Source of the DNA: Planctomycetales bacterium 71-10
GTDB taxonomy: Bacteria > Planctomycetota > Planctomycetia > Isosphaerales > Isosphaeraceae
Reading direction: 5' to 3'
DNA: 64,000 nt
Assembly (NCBI GenBank): GCA_001898385.1
Contig: MKTT01000110.1
Location: forward strand, 1 to 64,000
A model generated the notes under the pieces. That model was not told the origin of the DNA and did not search any database. It saw only the letters and a list, made by a program, of their open reading frames with translations. Shown one piece after another: positions 21,220-32,700 of the stretch (the stretch's first letter is position 1; every line of letters begins with the position of its first letter). A program made the translations under genes and the position numbers.

Positions 21220-24200
21220 TCACCGGCGGACCAGGTCGTCCGCGGGCGTAGGCTGGGGCTCGAAGGGACGGACCTTGCGCCAGCCGGCGAAGGTCTCGGG
21301 GGGGAAGAGGTCGGCGAACTGGCGGCGGGAGGTCAGCTCGGAGACGCGGCGGACGACGTCGGAGCGGAAGTCCTGGAGCGTGATCGGCGCGTTCGACCGC
21401 GAGGCCGAGCCGCCGGCGACGGTGGCGGATTCGATCACGGCCTGGGCGAAGGCGCCGTAGGCGTCCAGGCGCTCGCTCGGCTCCTGCTTGGACGCGACCA
21501 TCACCACGGCCCCGCGCCGGTTGGCGAGGTCCCGGATCCATTCGCGGAATGACGCGATCGTCGCGCGCGAGGCCCCGGGATGCAGGGCGTCGACCAGGAC
21601 CAGGACGAGGCACCCCTGCGAGGCCGCCTCCTCCAACGCCTCGGCGATCGCTCCCGCCGAGGCCCCCTGCGCGGACTCGGGCTCGCCGGGCCGGGACGAG
21701 GCGAGCACCAGGGCCCCCTCGTCGTCGGGCTTGAACAGGCGCGACTCGACGGAGACGACGACCGTATCCCCCGCCTTGAGGCGGCCGGACCGGACGTCGT
21801 CGGCCAGCTCGCGAAAGACGGCCGCGACCTGATCGGCGTCGGGATCGGCCAGGGCCCTGGCGTCGATCGCCGACTCGGAGAAGCGGGCGCGGCCGTCGGG
21901 CTTCGGGAAGAACGCGACGAGCGCCTCGGCGTCGCGACGGGCGTGGGCGATCGGATCCGGATCGCGGCGGCCGAAGTCCTCGACGCCGATCGCCCGGACG
22001 ACCAGCCGGGGGTCGCGGCGCACCGGCGGCGGCGGCTCGGCCACGGCCAGGCGGATCGTGAAGTCCCGGATCGCACGCACGCCCTGGTCGTCCACGGCCT
22101 CGACCGTCACGACGTTGAGGTCGGGCGCCAGGCGGATCGGCTCCTCCGCGCGGAACGTACCGGCCGGCGGGTTCGCGACGCGCGGGGCCAGCCGGCGCGG
22201 GCCGTTGTGGACGACGATCGAGCGAACCTGGCGGCCGGCGGACGCCTCGGCCTCGACCTGGAGGTTCAGGTCGGGGCCCGCCGCGACGACCTCCGCGCCG
22301 GGGGCGGCCGGCGCGGGGGCGATGAGCCGGATGGCCGGCGGGTTGCGCACGACCGGCGGCCCCTGCACCGTCGCCAACGCCGCGACCGGGTCGCCGGTCG
22401 TCAGCAGGGCGTCGATGACGGCCGGGCGGCGGAGCTGCGCCTCAAACCGCGACATCGGGTGGAAGTCCGACGGCAGCGATCGCAGGTCGGCGGGGTTCGT
22501 CGCGTCGACGTGGTTGAGGTGCCAGCCGATCAGGCGGCGGTCGCCGGCGATCGACGTCTCGTAGAACCCCTCCGGCATCCAGACGACCCACTCGCGGTCC
22601 GGTGCCGCGAACAGGCTGAGCGCGGGGACGTCGGCGCGCGAGGTCGCCAAAACCTGCGGCTGAGCCTCCCCGGCGCGGAGCACCTGGAGCGCGAGCTGGT
22701 CGGTCAGGTCGGGCGGGACGGCGGCCATCACCGTGTCCAGTCGCGCGACGTCGAGCGGACCGGGCTTCGCCGTCCGCGTCGCGCCGACGATCGCGTCGCC
22801 CGCCTTGAGGCCGAGGCGGGCGGCGGCCGATCTCGGGGCCACGGCCTGGACGACCGCCCTCCCCTGCGGATCCACCGCAAGCGCGGCACCCAGGGGCGGG
22901 GGGGCGTCGCAGCCGGCCAGGGGCCAGAGCGCGACCGTCATGTCGGCCGAGCACGAAGCCAGCCAGCGGCCGTCGGCCGACGGGGCCATCGCGTGGACCG
23001 CCCCGCCGTGGCCGAGGAAGACGCGGCTGCGCGTCCGGTCGCGGAGGTTGTAGACGAGGATGGCGCCGTCCTCGGTCCCCACCGCCGCGCAGGGGGCGTG
23101 GTGCCCGGCCGCGGCGTCGGCGGGGATGAACGTGTAGCTCGACCAGCGGACGTCGGACGGCGTGATAACGACAGGGAGCGGATTCCCGCCGTCCGGCACG
23201 AACTCGACGCGGTCGAAATCGAGCGAGCGGAAGCGCCAACCCTCCAGCGTCGGCACGGTCCCCCGGAGCGAAGCCGCGGGGTCCTGGGCCCCGAACCGAC
23301 GCTCGCGGAGGTCGAACGTCTCCCAGGGCGTCCCCCCCGCCCCGTCCGCGCGGGCCCGGCGGAAGGCCACTGTGGGCCCGGCGTCGACGAACGCCACGTC
23401 CCACAGCATCGACCCCGGCCCGTCGGCCCGGAGGTCCGGTTCGTCGCGGCCGGGGTCGGCCATGTCTCGGAGGACCACCTCCTGGCGCTCGCCGCCGCCC
23501 ATCGCCAGGAACTTGCCGTCGGGGCTGAAGCCCAGGGCCATGACCAGCCCCTTCGCCGATCGCGCCAGGCCGACGGGCTTCCCGTCGGGGAGGGATCGCA
23601 GCTCCACGTCGCAATCCTTGGACGCGACTTCCTCATGGGTGGCGACATGCTTCAGGACGCTCACCGCCAGCGTCTTGCCGTCCGGGCTGCACGCCAGGGC
23701 CTCGATCGCGCGACGGGGCCGGACAGCGCCGCCGCCGATCGCGCGCCCCTCCAGGGCCTCGCGGTTGAGGATGGACCCGTTCGCCAGGCCCGCGCCGTCG
23801 TAGTGTTCGAGCCGGCCGTCCTCGCGGCCGACGATCACGTCGCGGCCCCCCGGGCTCACGGCCAGGGCGTTGATCCCGGCCGCCCGGCCGGCGTCCTTCG
23901 CCAGGTCCGCGGTCGAGGGGGAGGCGACCAGGAGGGGCCGTCCGTCGCGCGCGTCCCACAGCCGAATCGAGCCGTCCTTCGCGCCTCCCACGCTCACCAG
24001 GCGGGAGTCGTCCAGGAACTCCGCCGCCTTCACCTCGCCGGCATGGCCCTGGAGGATCAGGAGCGTCCGCGGGGCCTCGCCCAGCTCCCAGATCCGGATC
24101 GTCCGGTCGAACTCGTTGCCGCACGAGGCCAGCCGCGAGCCGTCCGGCGAGAAGGCCAGGTGCGAGACCGAGCCCCCGTGCCCCCGACGCCGTTCGACGG

Positions 24201-24705
24201 GATCGTCGGCGCTGCCGGCGGGAAGTTCGAAGGCCAGGTCGCCCGACTCCCGCGATCCGTCGCGGCCGAGGCGGTAGAGCAAGATCCCCCCCCGGCTGCC
24301 GATCGCCCCCATGCCGGCCACCGCGACGAGCCGGCGGCCTTGCGCATCGACCTTCGGGGAGACCGCCACGGCGTAGACCCGGCCCCCGCGACGCCGCATG
24401 GGGGGCCGGATCGACGATTCGAGCCGCGGCCGGCCCCGGTCCAGCTCCCAGACGTGGACCACCTTGTCCCGGCCTCCGGTCAACAGCCGCGAGCCGTCCG
24501 GCGTGAACGCGAGGGCCTGGATCAGGTCGGTGTGGCCCTGGGAGTTCATGGTCAGGATCGGGTTGACGAAGTCCTCGGGCAGCCCCTGGGCGCTCGATGC
24601 GCCGCCCGCCCCGCAGGCCGAGACGACCAGCGCGGCGGCGAGCCGTCGCAGGGCCGCGGGCGGGTGGGGAAGGTGGAACGCCGCCGGCCGTCGCGCGTCG
24701 ATCAT
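21220..24705 (-). CDS. WD40 - PDZ - pseudocaspase lipoprotein
   Basis: 1,161 residues. The N-terminus ends its hydrophobic stretch in VSAC (Cys31), a plausible lipidation site. Residues ~45-620 carry WD40-type repeats (LIQALAFTPDGSRLLTGG, TIRIWELG, GSIRLWD, MTVALWPL). A PDZ-like segment follows (VVQAVAPRSAAARLGLKAGD), then the caspase-associated linker WVVWMPEGFYETS and a C-terminal caspase-like domain (~890-1120). In that domain the His strand reads VVVSVESRLF and the Cys site reads VDALHPG with Leu1041, so both catalytic residues are missing. The architecture mirrors the convergent 16614 gene but is non-catalytic. The ATG at 24705 is chosen over far-upstream Mets because it starts the export signal and follows GGAGCAGGG. 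Confidence 0.8.
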   Translation of the reverse strand: MIDARRPAAFHLPHPPAALRRLAAALVVSACGAGGASSAQGLPEDFVNPILTMNSQGHTDLIQALAFTPDGSRLLTGGRDKVVHVWELDRGRPRLESSIRPPMRRRGGRVYAVAVSPKVDAQGRRLVAVAGMGAIGSRGGILLYRLGRDGSRESGDLAFELPAGSADDPVERRRGHGGSVSHLAFSPDGSRLASCGNEFDRTIRIWELGEAPRTLLILQGHAGEVKAAEFLDDSRLVSVGGAKDGSIRLWDARDGRPLLVASPSTADLAKDAGRAAGINALAVSPGGRDVIVGREDGRLEHYDGAGLANGSILNREALEGRAIGGGAVRPRRAIEALACSPDGKTLAVSVLKHVATHEEVASKDCDVELRSLPDGKPVGLARSAKGLVMALGFSPDGKFLAMGGGERQEVVLRDMADPGRDEPDLRADGPGSMLWDVAFVDAGPTVAFRRARADGAGGTPWETFDLRERRFGAQDPAASLRGTVPTLEGWRFRSLDFDRVEFVPDGGNPLPVVITPSDVRWSSYTFIPADAAAGHHAPCAAVGTEDGAILVYNLRDRTRSRVFLGHGGAVHAMAPSADGRWLASCSADMTVALWPLAGCDAPPPLGAALAVDPQGRAVVQAVAPRSAAARLGLKAGDAIVGATRTAKPGPLDVARLDTVMAAVPPDLTDQLALQVLRAGEAQPQVLATSRADVPALSLFAAPDREWVVWMPEGFYETSIAGDRRLIGWHLNHVDATNPADLRSLPSDFHPMSRFEAQLRRPAVIDALLTTGDPVAALATVQGPPVVRNPPAIRLIAPAPAAPGAEVVAAGPDLNLQVEAEASAGRQVRSIVVHNGPRRLAPRVANPPAGTFRAEEPIRLAPDLNVVTVEAVDDQGVRAIRDFTIRLAVAEPPPPVRRDPRLVVRAIGVEDFGRRDPDPIAHARRDAEALVAFFPKPDGRARFSESAIDARALADPDADQVAAVFRELADDVRSGRLKAGDTVVVSVESRLFKPDDEGALVLASSRPGEPESAQGASAGAIAEALEEAASQGCLVLVLVDALHPGASRATIASFREWIRDLANRRGAVVMVASKQEPSERLDAYGAFAQAVIESATVAGGSASRSNAPITLQDFRSDVVRRVSELTSRRQFADLFPPETFAGWRKVRPFEPQPTPADDLVRR

Positions 24706-25055
24706 GGCCCTGCTCCGGTCCGATGCGAAGGGGTCGGGCCTCCGGCGCGCGGGCCCTGCCCGCCTGACTCGCCTCAGGGCCAGCCCCCGTTCCAGCTTAC
24801 GGCTCGCCCGTCGTCCCCGTGACGCCTGGCGCGGGGGGGGGGGCGGGACGACGGAGACCGATCCATCATTCCAGATTCCGGACGGGAAAACTCCTAAAGC
24901 CCCCAAAAATCTTACGACTCGGCCTGTCCGGACGGCCGATACAACCGTTGCCGTCACACGTCGTCTCCGCCCCGCGGGCTTCGACGTGGTCCGACGGGTC
25001 GGCTTCGGTTGCGGTGACGGAGGTTCGGGTTCCGCCGAGCGCGGGGAGATGAGCG
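24706..25055. other. divergent intergenic region with an 11-G tract
   Basis: This 350-base gap separates the minus-strand WD40 gene from the plus-strand outer-membrane-like gene. It contains eleven consecutive G (24833-24843), a locally AT-richer patch (about 24865-24915) and a partial palindrome near 24925-24940. No convincing ORF or paired promoter boxes were found. Confidence 0.5.
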
Positions 25056-26636
25056 ATGAATCGAGCACATCGGGCCTGGCTGACCGCCGGGATGGCCCTG
25101 GCCCCGATCGCCGCGGTGCCGGCCGCCTTCGGCCAGGCGAGCCCCCAGGCGACCTACATCGCCACGCCGATCGCCAAGAGGGCCCCGGGCGTCCCCGCCG
25201 CCTATCCCCGGGGCTATGAATCCCCCGCCGCCCTCGCACCGGCGGGCTCCCCCCAGTCGTCGATCGCGACCCCCTACGGCGCGGTGCCGGCCACGCCCCA
25301 GTCGCCGGGTGCCGCCGCCGTCGCCACGCCTTACGGGACGATCCCGGGCCAGGCGGCCGCCGGCCAGGTCGGGCCCGGCCTCTCCTCGAACGTCGGCCCG
25401 ATGACGGTGCCGGGGCCGCTCGACGCCGGGGCGTACGCCCCCGGCGGCACCGGCGGCACCGGCGGCGCGGGCTATGCTCCGGGCGCGGCCGGCGGCGCGG
25501 GCGCCTACGGCGGCGACGCCATGGGCGGGGCCGCGGGGGCCGGCGCGATGGGGCTGGACGGCGGCGCGACCGCGGCCGCGGCCGCCGCAGGGCTCGGGGC
25601 CGGCGAATCGGCCCTGGCCGGCTACTCCGGGCCCGGCGGCGCGACCGCCGCCGAGTCGAGCTTCCCCCCGAACATGATCGGCGACCTCTCGCCGGGCGTC
25701 CGATACGCGCAGGCCCTCCAGGGGCCCCCCTCCGTCGGGCCTCCGAACCTGCCGGGGGTGCGGGCGGCCTCGATCTTCGCCCCCAGCGTCCGGGCCCTGA
25801 AGATCTCCGAGAACCAGTCGCCCCGGCCCCAGGACCGCGTCTTCTACAACTTCAACTACTTCAGCAACGTCGCCCAGGCGCAGAACATCTACGACCGGTC
25901 GCCCGTCCGGAACATGGAGATCTACCGCCACATCTTCGGCTTCGAGAAGACGTTCGACGAGGGCCGCGGCTCGTTCGGGATGCGGCTCCCCATCGACACC
26001 CTGACGGCCGACTCCACGGTCTCGACGGTGCGGACGCCGACCAGCACCGCCACGGGCAACCTGAACCTGTTCGCCAAGTACATCCTGAAGCAGAACGTCG
26101 AGACCGGCAGCCTCGCCAGCGTCGGCCTGGCCATCTCGCCCCCCACGGCCCCCGGCCGCTTCGCGGGCGCCCCCTACGTCTTCGGGATGAACAACACCTC
26201 GTTCCAGCCGTTCATGGGATACATCCTCAACTACGGCGACTTCTACATCCAGGGCTTCAGCTCGTTCCTGTTCACCTCGAGCGCCCGCGACGTGACCCTG
26301 ATGTTCAACGACATCGGCGTCGGCTACTACCTCTACCGCGACGAGGATCCGGACGCCTTCCTGACGGCCTTCGTGCCCAACTTCGAGGTCCACGTCAACT
26401 CGCCGTTCACGCACCGCGATTGGAAGAACCGGTTCGACCCCGCGGCCACGGCCGACATCGTGAACCTGACCTACGGCCTGAACTTCCAGTTCCGTCGCTC
26501 GGCCATGCTGTCGACGGCCCTGGTGACGCCCGTCACGGGCCCCCGCCCGTTCGACGCGGAGTTGGCGGTCTTCCTCAACGTCTTCTACGGCCGCAGCCGC
26601 TCCGGCCAGATCCCGATCCAGCCGCCCGTCTTCTGA
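25056..26636 (+). CDS. secreted Gly/Ala-rich protein with probable outer-membrane beta-barrel domain
   Basis: 526 residues with a signal peptide (MNRAHRAWLTAGMALAPIAA, cut near residue 28). Residues ~30-200 are low complexity, rich in Ala, Gly, Pro and Tyr. From ~250 the sequence alternates aromatic and polar residues (FYNFNYFSN, FMGYILNYGDFYIQGFSSF, VGYYLYRDED) and ends in IQPPVF with a C-terminal Phe, as in outer-membrane barrel proteins. Homologues are common in planctomycetes, but I know of no assigned function. It starts at ATG after GGGGAGA. A stem-loop follows, shared with the convergent giant gene. A link to secretion is only positional. Confidence 0.7.
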   Translation: MNRAHRAWLTAGMALAPIAAVPAAFGQASPQATYIATPIAKRAPGVPAAYPRGYESPAALAPAGSPQSSIATPYGAVPATPQSPGAAAVATPYGTIPGQAAAGQVGPGLSSNVGPMTVPGPLDAGAYAPGGTGGTGGAGYAPGAAGGAGAYGGDAMGGAAGAGAMGLDGGATAAAAAAGLGAGESALAGYSGPGGATAAESSFPPNMIGDLSPGVRYAQALQGPPSVGPPNLPGVRAASIFAPSVRALKISENQSPRPQDRVFYNFNYFSNVAQAQNIYDRSPVRNMEIYRHIFGFEKTFDEGRGSFGMRLPIDTLTADSTVSTVRTPTSTATGNLNLFAKYILKQNVETGSLASVGLAISPPTAPGRFAGAPYVFGMNNTSFQPFMGYILNYGDFYIQGFSSFLFTSSARDVTLMFNDIGVGYYLYRDEDPDAFLTAFVPNFEVHVNSPFTHRDWKNRFDPAATADIVNLTYGLNFQFRRSAMLSTALVTPVTGPRPFDAELAVFLNVFYGRSRSGQIPIQPPVF

Positions 26637-26664
26637 CGCGACGGGCCGAACCTTCGAAACGACG

Positions 26665-26700
26665 GGGGCCGGGCGGGGTCCATCGACCACGCCCGGCCCC
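26665..26700. terminator. bidirectional stem-loop between convergent genes
   Basis: GGGGCCGGGCG and CGCCCGGCCCC pair around a 14-base loop, 28 bases after the barrel gene stop and 41 bases from the stop of the giant minus-strand gene. There is no T-run, so this is a likely but unproven terminator. Confidence 0.5.
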
Positions 26701-26706
26701 TTCGCG

Positions 26707-26750
26707 TTCGCGAGCCGCGTCAGCGGGCTTCGCGAGCCGCGTCAGCGGGC
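26707..26750. repeat. 22-base perfect tandem duplication over a stop codon
   Basis: The 22-base unit starting TTCGCGAGCC occurs twice in a row (26707-26728 and 26729-26750). The second copy contains the TGA stop of the giant minus-strand gene (26742-26744); the first lies just downstream of it. Confidence 0.85.
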
Positions 26751-29700
26751 GCGGACGCGGGCGGCCAGGGCCAGACCCGGGCGCCGGATGGCGGCCGGGC
26801 GGGCGGGCGTGACCGCGGCCGGCGCGGTCGCCCGCGGCCGACGGTGGCGGCCACGGCCGGGCTGGGTCGGGGTCGTCGGCGCGTTCCCAAGCAGGGCCGA
26901 CTGGGCCGGGTTGTTGGGCGTCTGGGTGTTCAGGCCGGTGATGAAGTCGCCGATGGGGATCGGCGTGCCGGTGAAGTCGTTGGCGTTCGCCGACGGGGAT
27001 TCCAGGGCCGGGTTGTTGGGGGCGTCGTACCGGAAGACGCCGTAGATGCCGTTCGTCCGCAGCGAGTTGTTCTGCACCACGTTGTCGACGGGCGTCGCAT
27101 AGCTTTGGAGGGCGTTGTCCAGCTTCGAGACGTAGACGCCGGTCAGCGTGTTGCCCGAGATGGTGTTGCGGTTCTGCGCCCCGGGCAGGCCGATCTGGTT
27201 CCCCGAGGCCCCGATCACCACGACGCCGTGCTGCTGGGCGTTCAGGTTGATCGTGATCCCGTCGGGGAGCCGGACGGCCGGGAAGTCCGAGGCCGAGTGG
27301 ATCTGGGCCGACCCGTTCGAGGGCGAGAAGTCCACCTGGCCGGCTGCGTTCAGGCCGATCGTGTTGCCGACGATCGTCGTCCCCAAGGGGGCGGCGTTCC
27401 CCTGCCCCCCTTGCTGGCCCCGGCCGCCGAAGATCTGGATGCCCGCCAGGCCGTTCGCCGAGATCAGGTTGCCGACGACCTGGTTGTTCGGGGCCGCCGT
27501 GATGAAGACGCCCGCCCGGAAGTTCGGCACGGGCTTCATCCCCGAGGCGTCGGTGCCGATCGTATTGCCGACGACGTAGTTGGCGCTGGCGGCGGGGGCG
27601 TCGGAGTCGATCGAGGCGATGTTCACGCCGTTGCCGTTGCCGGAGATCAGGTTCCCCAGGCCCGGAGAGCCGACCGAGTTCCCGGACGACTGGAGGATCA
27701 GCACGCCGTCCGCCTGCGAGGGGTCGTAGCCCGGGTAGCCCGAAGGGTCGCGCGGGGCCGGCCGGGTGGTCCCGTTCGCGTGGGTCCCGATGTAGTTGTT
27801 GAAGAGCGTGTCGCGGGTGGCCAGCGGGCCGCTGATCTCCACGCCCGCCACGGAGTTCCCGGTGATCACGTTCCGGGCGGCCCCGGCCCCGCCGATCGTC
27901 GTGTCGGTCGCGTTGTCCAGCAGGACGCCGATCTGGTTCGACCCGCTGCTCCCCGTCGCGTCCAGGCCGATCACGTTCGACTGGATGTGGTTGCCCACGG
28001 CCCCGATGGAGTTGATCCGCACCCCGACGAGCGGGGAGTCGGAGACGGTTCGCGTGCGGCTCTGGGTGATGAGGTTCCCCGTCCCGGCGACGGCGACCGA
28101 TTCATCCGGGGCGACGCCGCCGATCCAGTTGTCCCGGGCCCCGGAATCGACCAGGACCGCCGCCAGGGAGCTGGAGAGGTCCAGCCCGCGGCCGGCGGCG
28201 TCGTAGGTGCGGCCGTCGACGTCGGTCCCGATGTAGTTGCCGCGGATCTTGGCATGGGCCGTCGTGCCGGTCAGGTGCACTCCGACCTGGAGGTTGCCCG
28301 AGACCACATTGCTGGCCAGTCCGGGCGCGGGGATGACGGAGTCCGCCGGCAGGCGCCGGTCCGCCTCGGGGCCGGTGAAGCCGCCGGCATAGCCCACGAC
28401 GGTCCCGTCGGCGTTGTTCAGCAGGACGCCGGCGTATTTGTTGCCGAGGTTCACCTTCCCGGTCGCGTCGAGGCCGATGAAGTTGCCCGAGATCTGGTTC
28501 GGCGAGCCGAGCGAGGCCGGGTTCGGGCTGCCGCCGTAGCCGGCCTGCATGTCGACGACCACCCCGTTCGCGTTGCCGGAGACGACGTTCCGGAGGGCGT
28601 CCGAGGGGACGCCCCCCCCTTCGGGGAGGAATTGGGGATCGTCGCCGAAGCCCACGAGGTTCCCGAAGCCGTTGATGATCGACACGCCGTTGCCCTGGTT
28701 GCCCAGGGGGCGTTCCGCCGTCCCGGAGTTCGACCCGGTCGGGTCGGTGCCGATTTTGTTGAAGTAGACGCGGTTGGAATTCGCCTTCGAGGAGGGCGAC
28801 GGGCTGAAGATCTGCACGCCGTCGAACGAGTTGCCCGAGACGACGTTGCCGCTGACCTCGACGCCCGACGCGCCGAACAGGAACACCCCGTTCGCGCCGT
28901 TGGCGACGGCCGACGTCCCATTCTCATCCAGGCCGATGGTGTTGCCGACGATCCAGGTCCCCGCGGAGCCGCCGTCGGTGGAAGAGATCTGGATCCCCGA
29001 CTGGCCGTTGCCGGAGATCACGTTCCGGCTGGCGACGTCCTGCGAGCCGATCGTGTTCGGGCCGGCGTTGTCGACGGTGACGCCGTTCCCCTTGTTCGGG
29101 AGCCGGGTCGCGCCGTCGGCCGCCAGCCCGACGAGGTTCGCCGAGATGACGTTGCCCCGCGAAGCCGCGCCGAAGATGCGGATCCCCTGGCCGTCGTTGC
29201 CCGAGATCACGTTCCGATCGCCCCGCCCCCCCCCGATCCAGTTGGCGGCGGCGTTCAGGATGAAGACGCCGTCCGCGGAGTTGGCGAGCGTCGCCCCGCC
29301 GGCGCCGACCCCGATGGAGTTGCGGACGATGCGATTCTGCTCGGCGAGCGAAGCGGGACCGCCCTCGGTGTTGCGAGAGCCCGAGACGACGACCCCGTAG
29401 AGGCGGTTGCCGGAGATCACGTTGTCGTCGATGAGGTTGCCGGACGATCCGCTGATCAAGATGCCCGAATTGTAGTTGGCGACGGCCTTGACGCCTTCCA
29501 GATCGGCGCCGATCCGGTTGGCGGCGATCTCGTTGGCCTCGGAGGCGCCGTCCCCCGTCCCCGAGATCACGACGCCCGAGCCCCGGTTCCCCGAGATGGT
29601 GTTCCCATCCTGGCCGGGCGTCCGGGCCCCGACCGCGTCCGGCCGGTAGCCGACGAGGACGTACGACGAAGTGTTGATGAAGACGCCGTTCGAATAGTTG

Positions 29701-32700
29701 CCGGCGAGGGCCGTCTGGTCGTCGGGTGCGAGCATCTTGCCGTAGTCCCCGATCCGGTTCCCCCGGATGGCGACGTACTGGGAATCCTGGACGTGGATCC
29801 CGTTGGCCCGATTCGCCCCGATGACGTTGTCGACCACCTGGACCCGCCCGTACCCCGCCGCCCTCAGGAGCGTCAGGAAGACCCCCTCCGAGCCGTTCGA
29901 CGCCACAACGCCGGTCGGCCCGGTGCCGATCCAGTTCGCGCCGATCCAGGCCGACCCCTGGAACGCCTCGCCCGTGCTCGCCACGTTGACGCCGGCCGCG
30001 CGATTGCCGCCGATCAGGTTCGCCACGATGAACGTGGACGCGTCGCCGTACACGAAGACGCCGTCGGAGAGGTTGCCCGGGGCCTTCGTGGTCTCCGTCG
30101 GGACCCGGCCCGAGAAGTCGGTACCGATGAGGTTGTTGAAGATGAAGTTCTGCACCGTCGAGGGTTTGAGCGTCCAGTAGATCTCGACCCCGCGCCCCAG
30201 GTTGCCCGAGATGACGTTCGACCAGCCCCCCCCGCCCGGCCGGATCTGGCCGACCTGGACGCCCGCGACGTCCGCGATCCTTACGCCGTCCAGGACGTTG
30301 CCGAACGCCTCGCCGGTGGCCAGCCGGGAGTCGCCGTTAAAGCTGAGGCCGATGATGTTCTCCCCGATCAGGATCCGGGACGACGACGCGACGTCGTCGT
30401 TCCTTGTCCTCCTCACCCCGACCCCGTTCAGCCCGTTGGACGAGATCAGGTTGCTCGTGACCTCGACGGCGAAGAATCCTTCCTTGGAGGCGTCGCCCTG
30501 GCCCGCCTCGAGGGCGACGCCGCTCAGGCCGTTGCCCGTCGGCCGCTCGTAGGCCGTCAGGGACGTCCCGTCGAAACCGACCCCGATGAAATTGCCGACG
30601 ATCTGGGCGATCCGGGAGGCCCCGCCCTGGAGGTTCCCGGAGACCTTGACGCCGTCGCGCACGTTCTGGGAGATCTGGTTGCCGGCGATCAACTCGTTCT
30701 TCGATGCGTCGTCGATGGTGACGCCGTCCTGGTTCCCCAGGATGAGGTTCGCGAGGCCGACCGTGAGCGTCGAGGGGCCGATCAGATAGCTCGCGTTCGC
30801 ATCCCCGATGTCGTTCTTGCCCGCTTTCTGGATCGCGATGCCGGCGCCAACGTTCCCGGTCGTGGTGACGAGGCCCCCCTCGGACCTCTGCACCTTGAGC
30901 TCCGCTCGCCCGATCAGGTTGCCTCGGATGACGTTCGACGCGGAGCCGGCGCCCAACTCGATCCCGCTCCCGCGATTGCTCGAGATGAGGTTGGCGCCGT
31001 CGAGCAGATTGTCCAACAGGGCCGAGACCCGTCGCTTCGCCGGGTCAGGGTCGAACTCGGGGCCGATGAAGTTCTTCGTTGCGTTGTCGAGCCGGATGCC
31101 CACCTCGTTCGGGACGGCGGCCCCGGCGACCAGGAGGCTCCCGGCATTCGAGGTGTCCGGCGTCCCCGCGAAGGGCGAATAGCCCACGAAGTTGTTGGCG
31201 AGGATGGCGTGGCTGGTGTGGTCGAGCCTGATCCCGATCTTGTTCCAGCCGACGACGTTCTCCCGCTGGTCCCCGGTCGCGCCGATCAGGTTGTACTTGT
31301 CTTTGTCGTCCTTGGGCGTGTTCTCGACGGAGATCCCGGCCTCCGTATTGCCGAAATTCCGGCCCTGGGAGTCGGTGCCGATATAGTTCCCGGCGATCGT
31401 GTTCCCGAACGCCGTCACGACGATGCCGACCCGATTCTTGCCGATCAGATTCCGGGCGTCCGCGCCGAGCCCCGGCCAGTTCGCGATGGAGCCGACGATG
31501 TTGTCGGGGGCGTCGACCCGGACCCCGACGTCGTTGCCGATGTTCTGATCCAGCGGGAGGAACGACGCGACGCCGATCTGGTTGGCCGCGAGGCGGTTCC
31601 ACGTCGCCTTGCCCCCCCTCAGCCAGACGCCGGCGACCGTACTCTCCCCGATGATATTGTCGATGATGAAGTTGTTCGGGGAGTCGACGACCTCGATCCC
31701 CAGCCGGTTCGAGTAGGTCTCGAAGTCGTAGACGCCGATCTGGTTGTTGACGATGAAGTTCGTGAACGCCTTCGGATTCTGGGCGGCGGCGGTCTCGGTC
31801 CCCACGACGATCGCCCGGTCCAGGCCGCCCAGGACGTTGCGCGGGTTGAAGCGGTAAGCCTGGCCGCCGACGCTCACCTCATACGGCAGGTTGCCGATCT
31901 GGGCCCGGGTCCCTTCCGTGACCTGGATCCCGACGCCCGTCATGCCGTCGCCGAAGATCACGTTGCCCAGGAGTTGCACGTCGTCGGCCTTAACCTCGAC
32001 GGCCGTGTCGAAGCCGGTGAATTGGAGGCCGCGGAGGACGCCGCCGCCGCCGCCCTTATTGAACACGACCCCGACGCCGTCGGACGTCGCCGACGGTTCC
32101 AGGAAGATGACGGGCTGGATGAAGTCGTCCGCGAGCCGGATCGGATCCGTCCCCGTGTCCCAGCCGTCGATGGTGACCTTCCTGTTGACGTCGAGCTGCT
32201 TCTTCAACTCGATCGTCCAGGTGTTGGCGCGATAGGCGGGGATTCGGAAGTAGATGATCGGTTCGGTCGAGAACTCGATGGCGAATCGGAGAGAGCCGGG
32301 GATCGGTGTCTCCCCATCCTCCGTGTCCGGGTCGTCGTCCGGGTCCGTGTCGTAGTCGGCCGTGTTCACGACGACGTTCCCGGGCGTCGGCGTCGCGAGG
32401 GCGGAGAAGGCGTTCGTATTCCCGAGCACGCCGGGGTCCACGGGGCTGTCCGGGCCGGCCGGGTCCTCGACGACGGGGTTGGTCGCGAAATCGGTGAGGG
32501 TGATCGCGGTCTGGAGGTCCGCGTCCGCGGCTTGCAGCCTGACCCAGACATTGTTGACCTGGCCGGGCGTCAGCATGTACACGCCGGCCGGGTACGGGTC
32601 GCCGGCGGCCCTCGGGGCCGGGGTCAGGGGGCGCATGACCTTATCGGTCCCCTGCTGATAGACCTGGATCCGCGCCAGGAAGGGGCCGCTCTGGCCGGCG

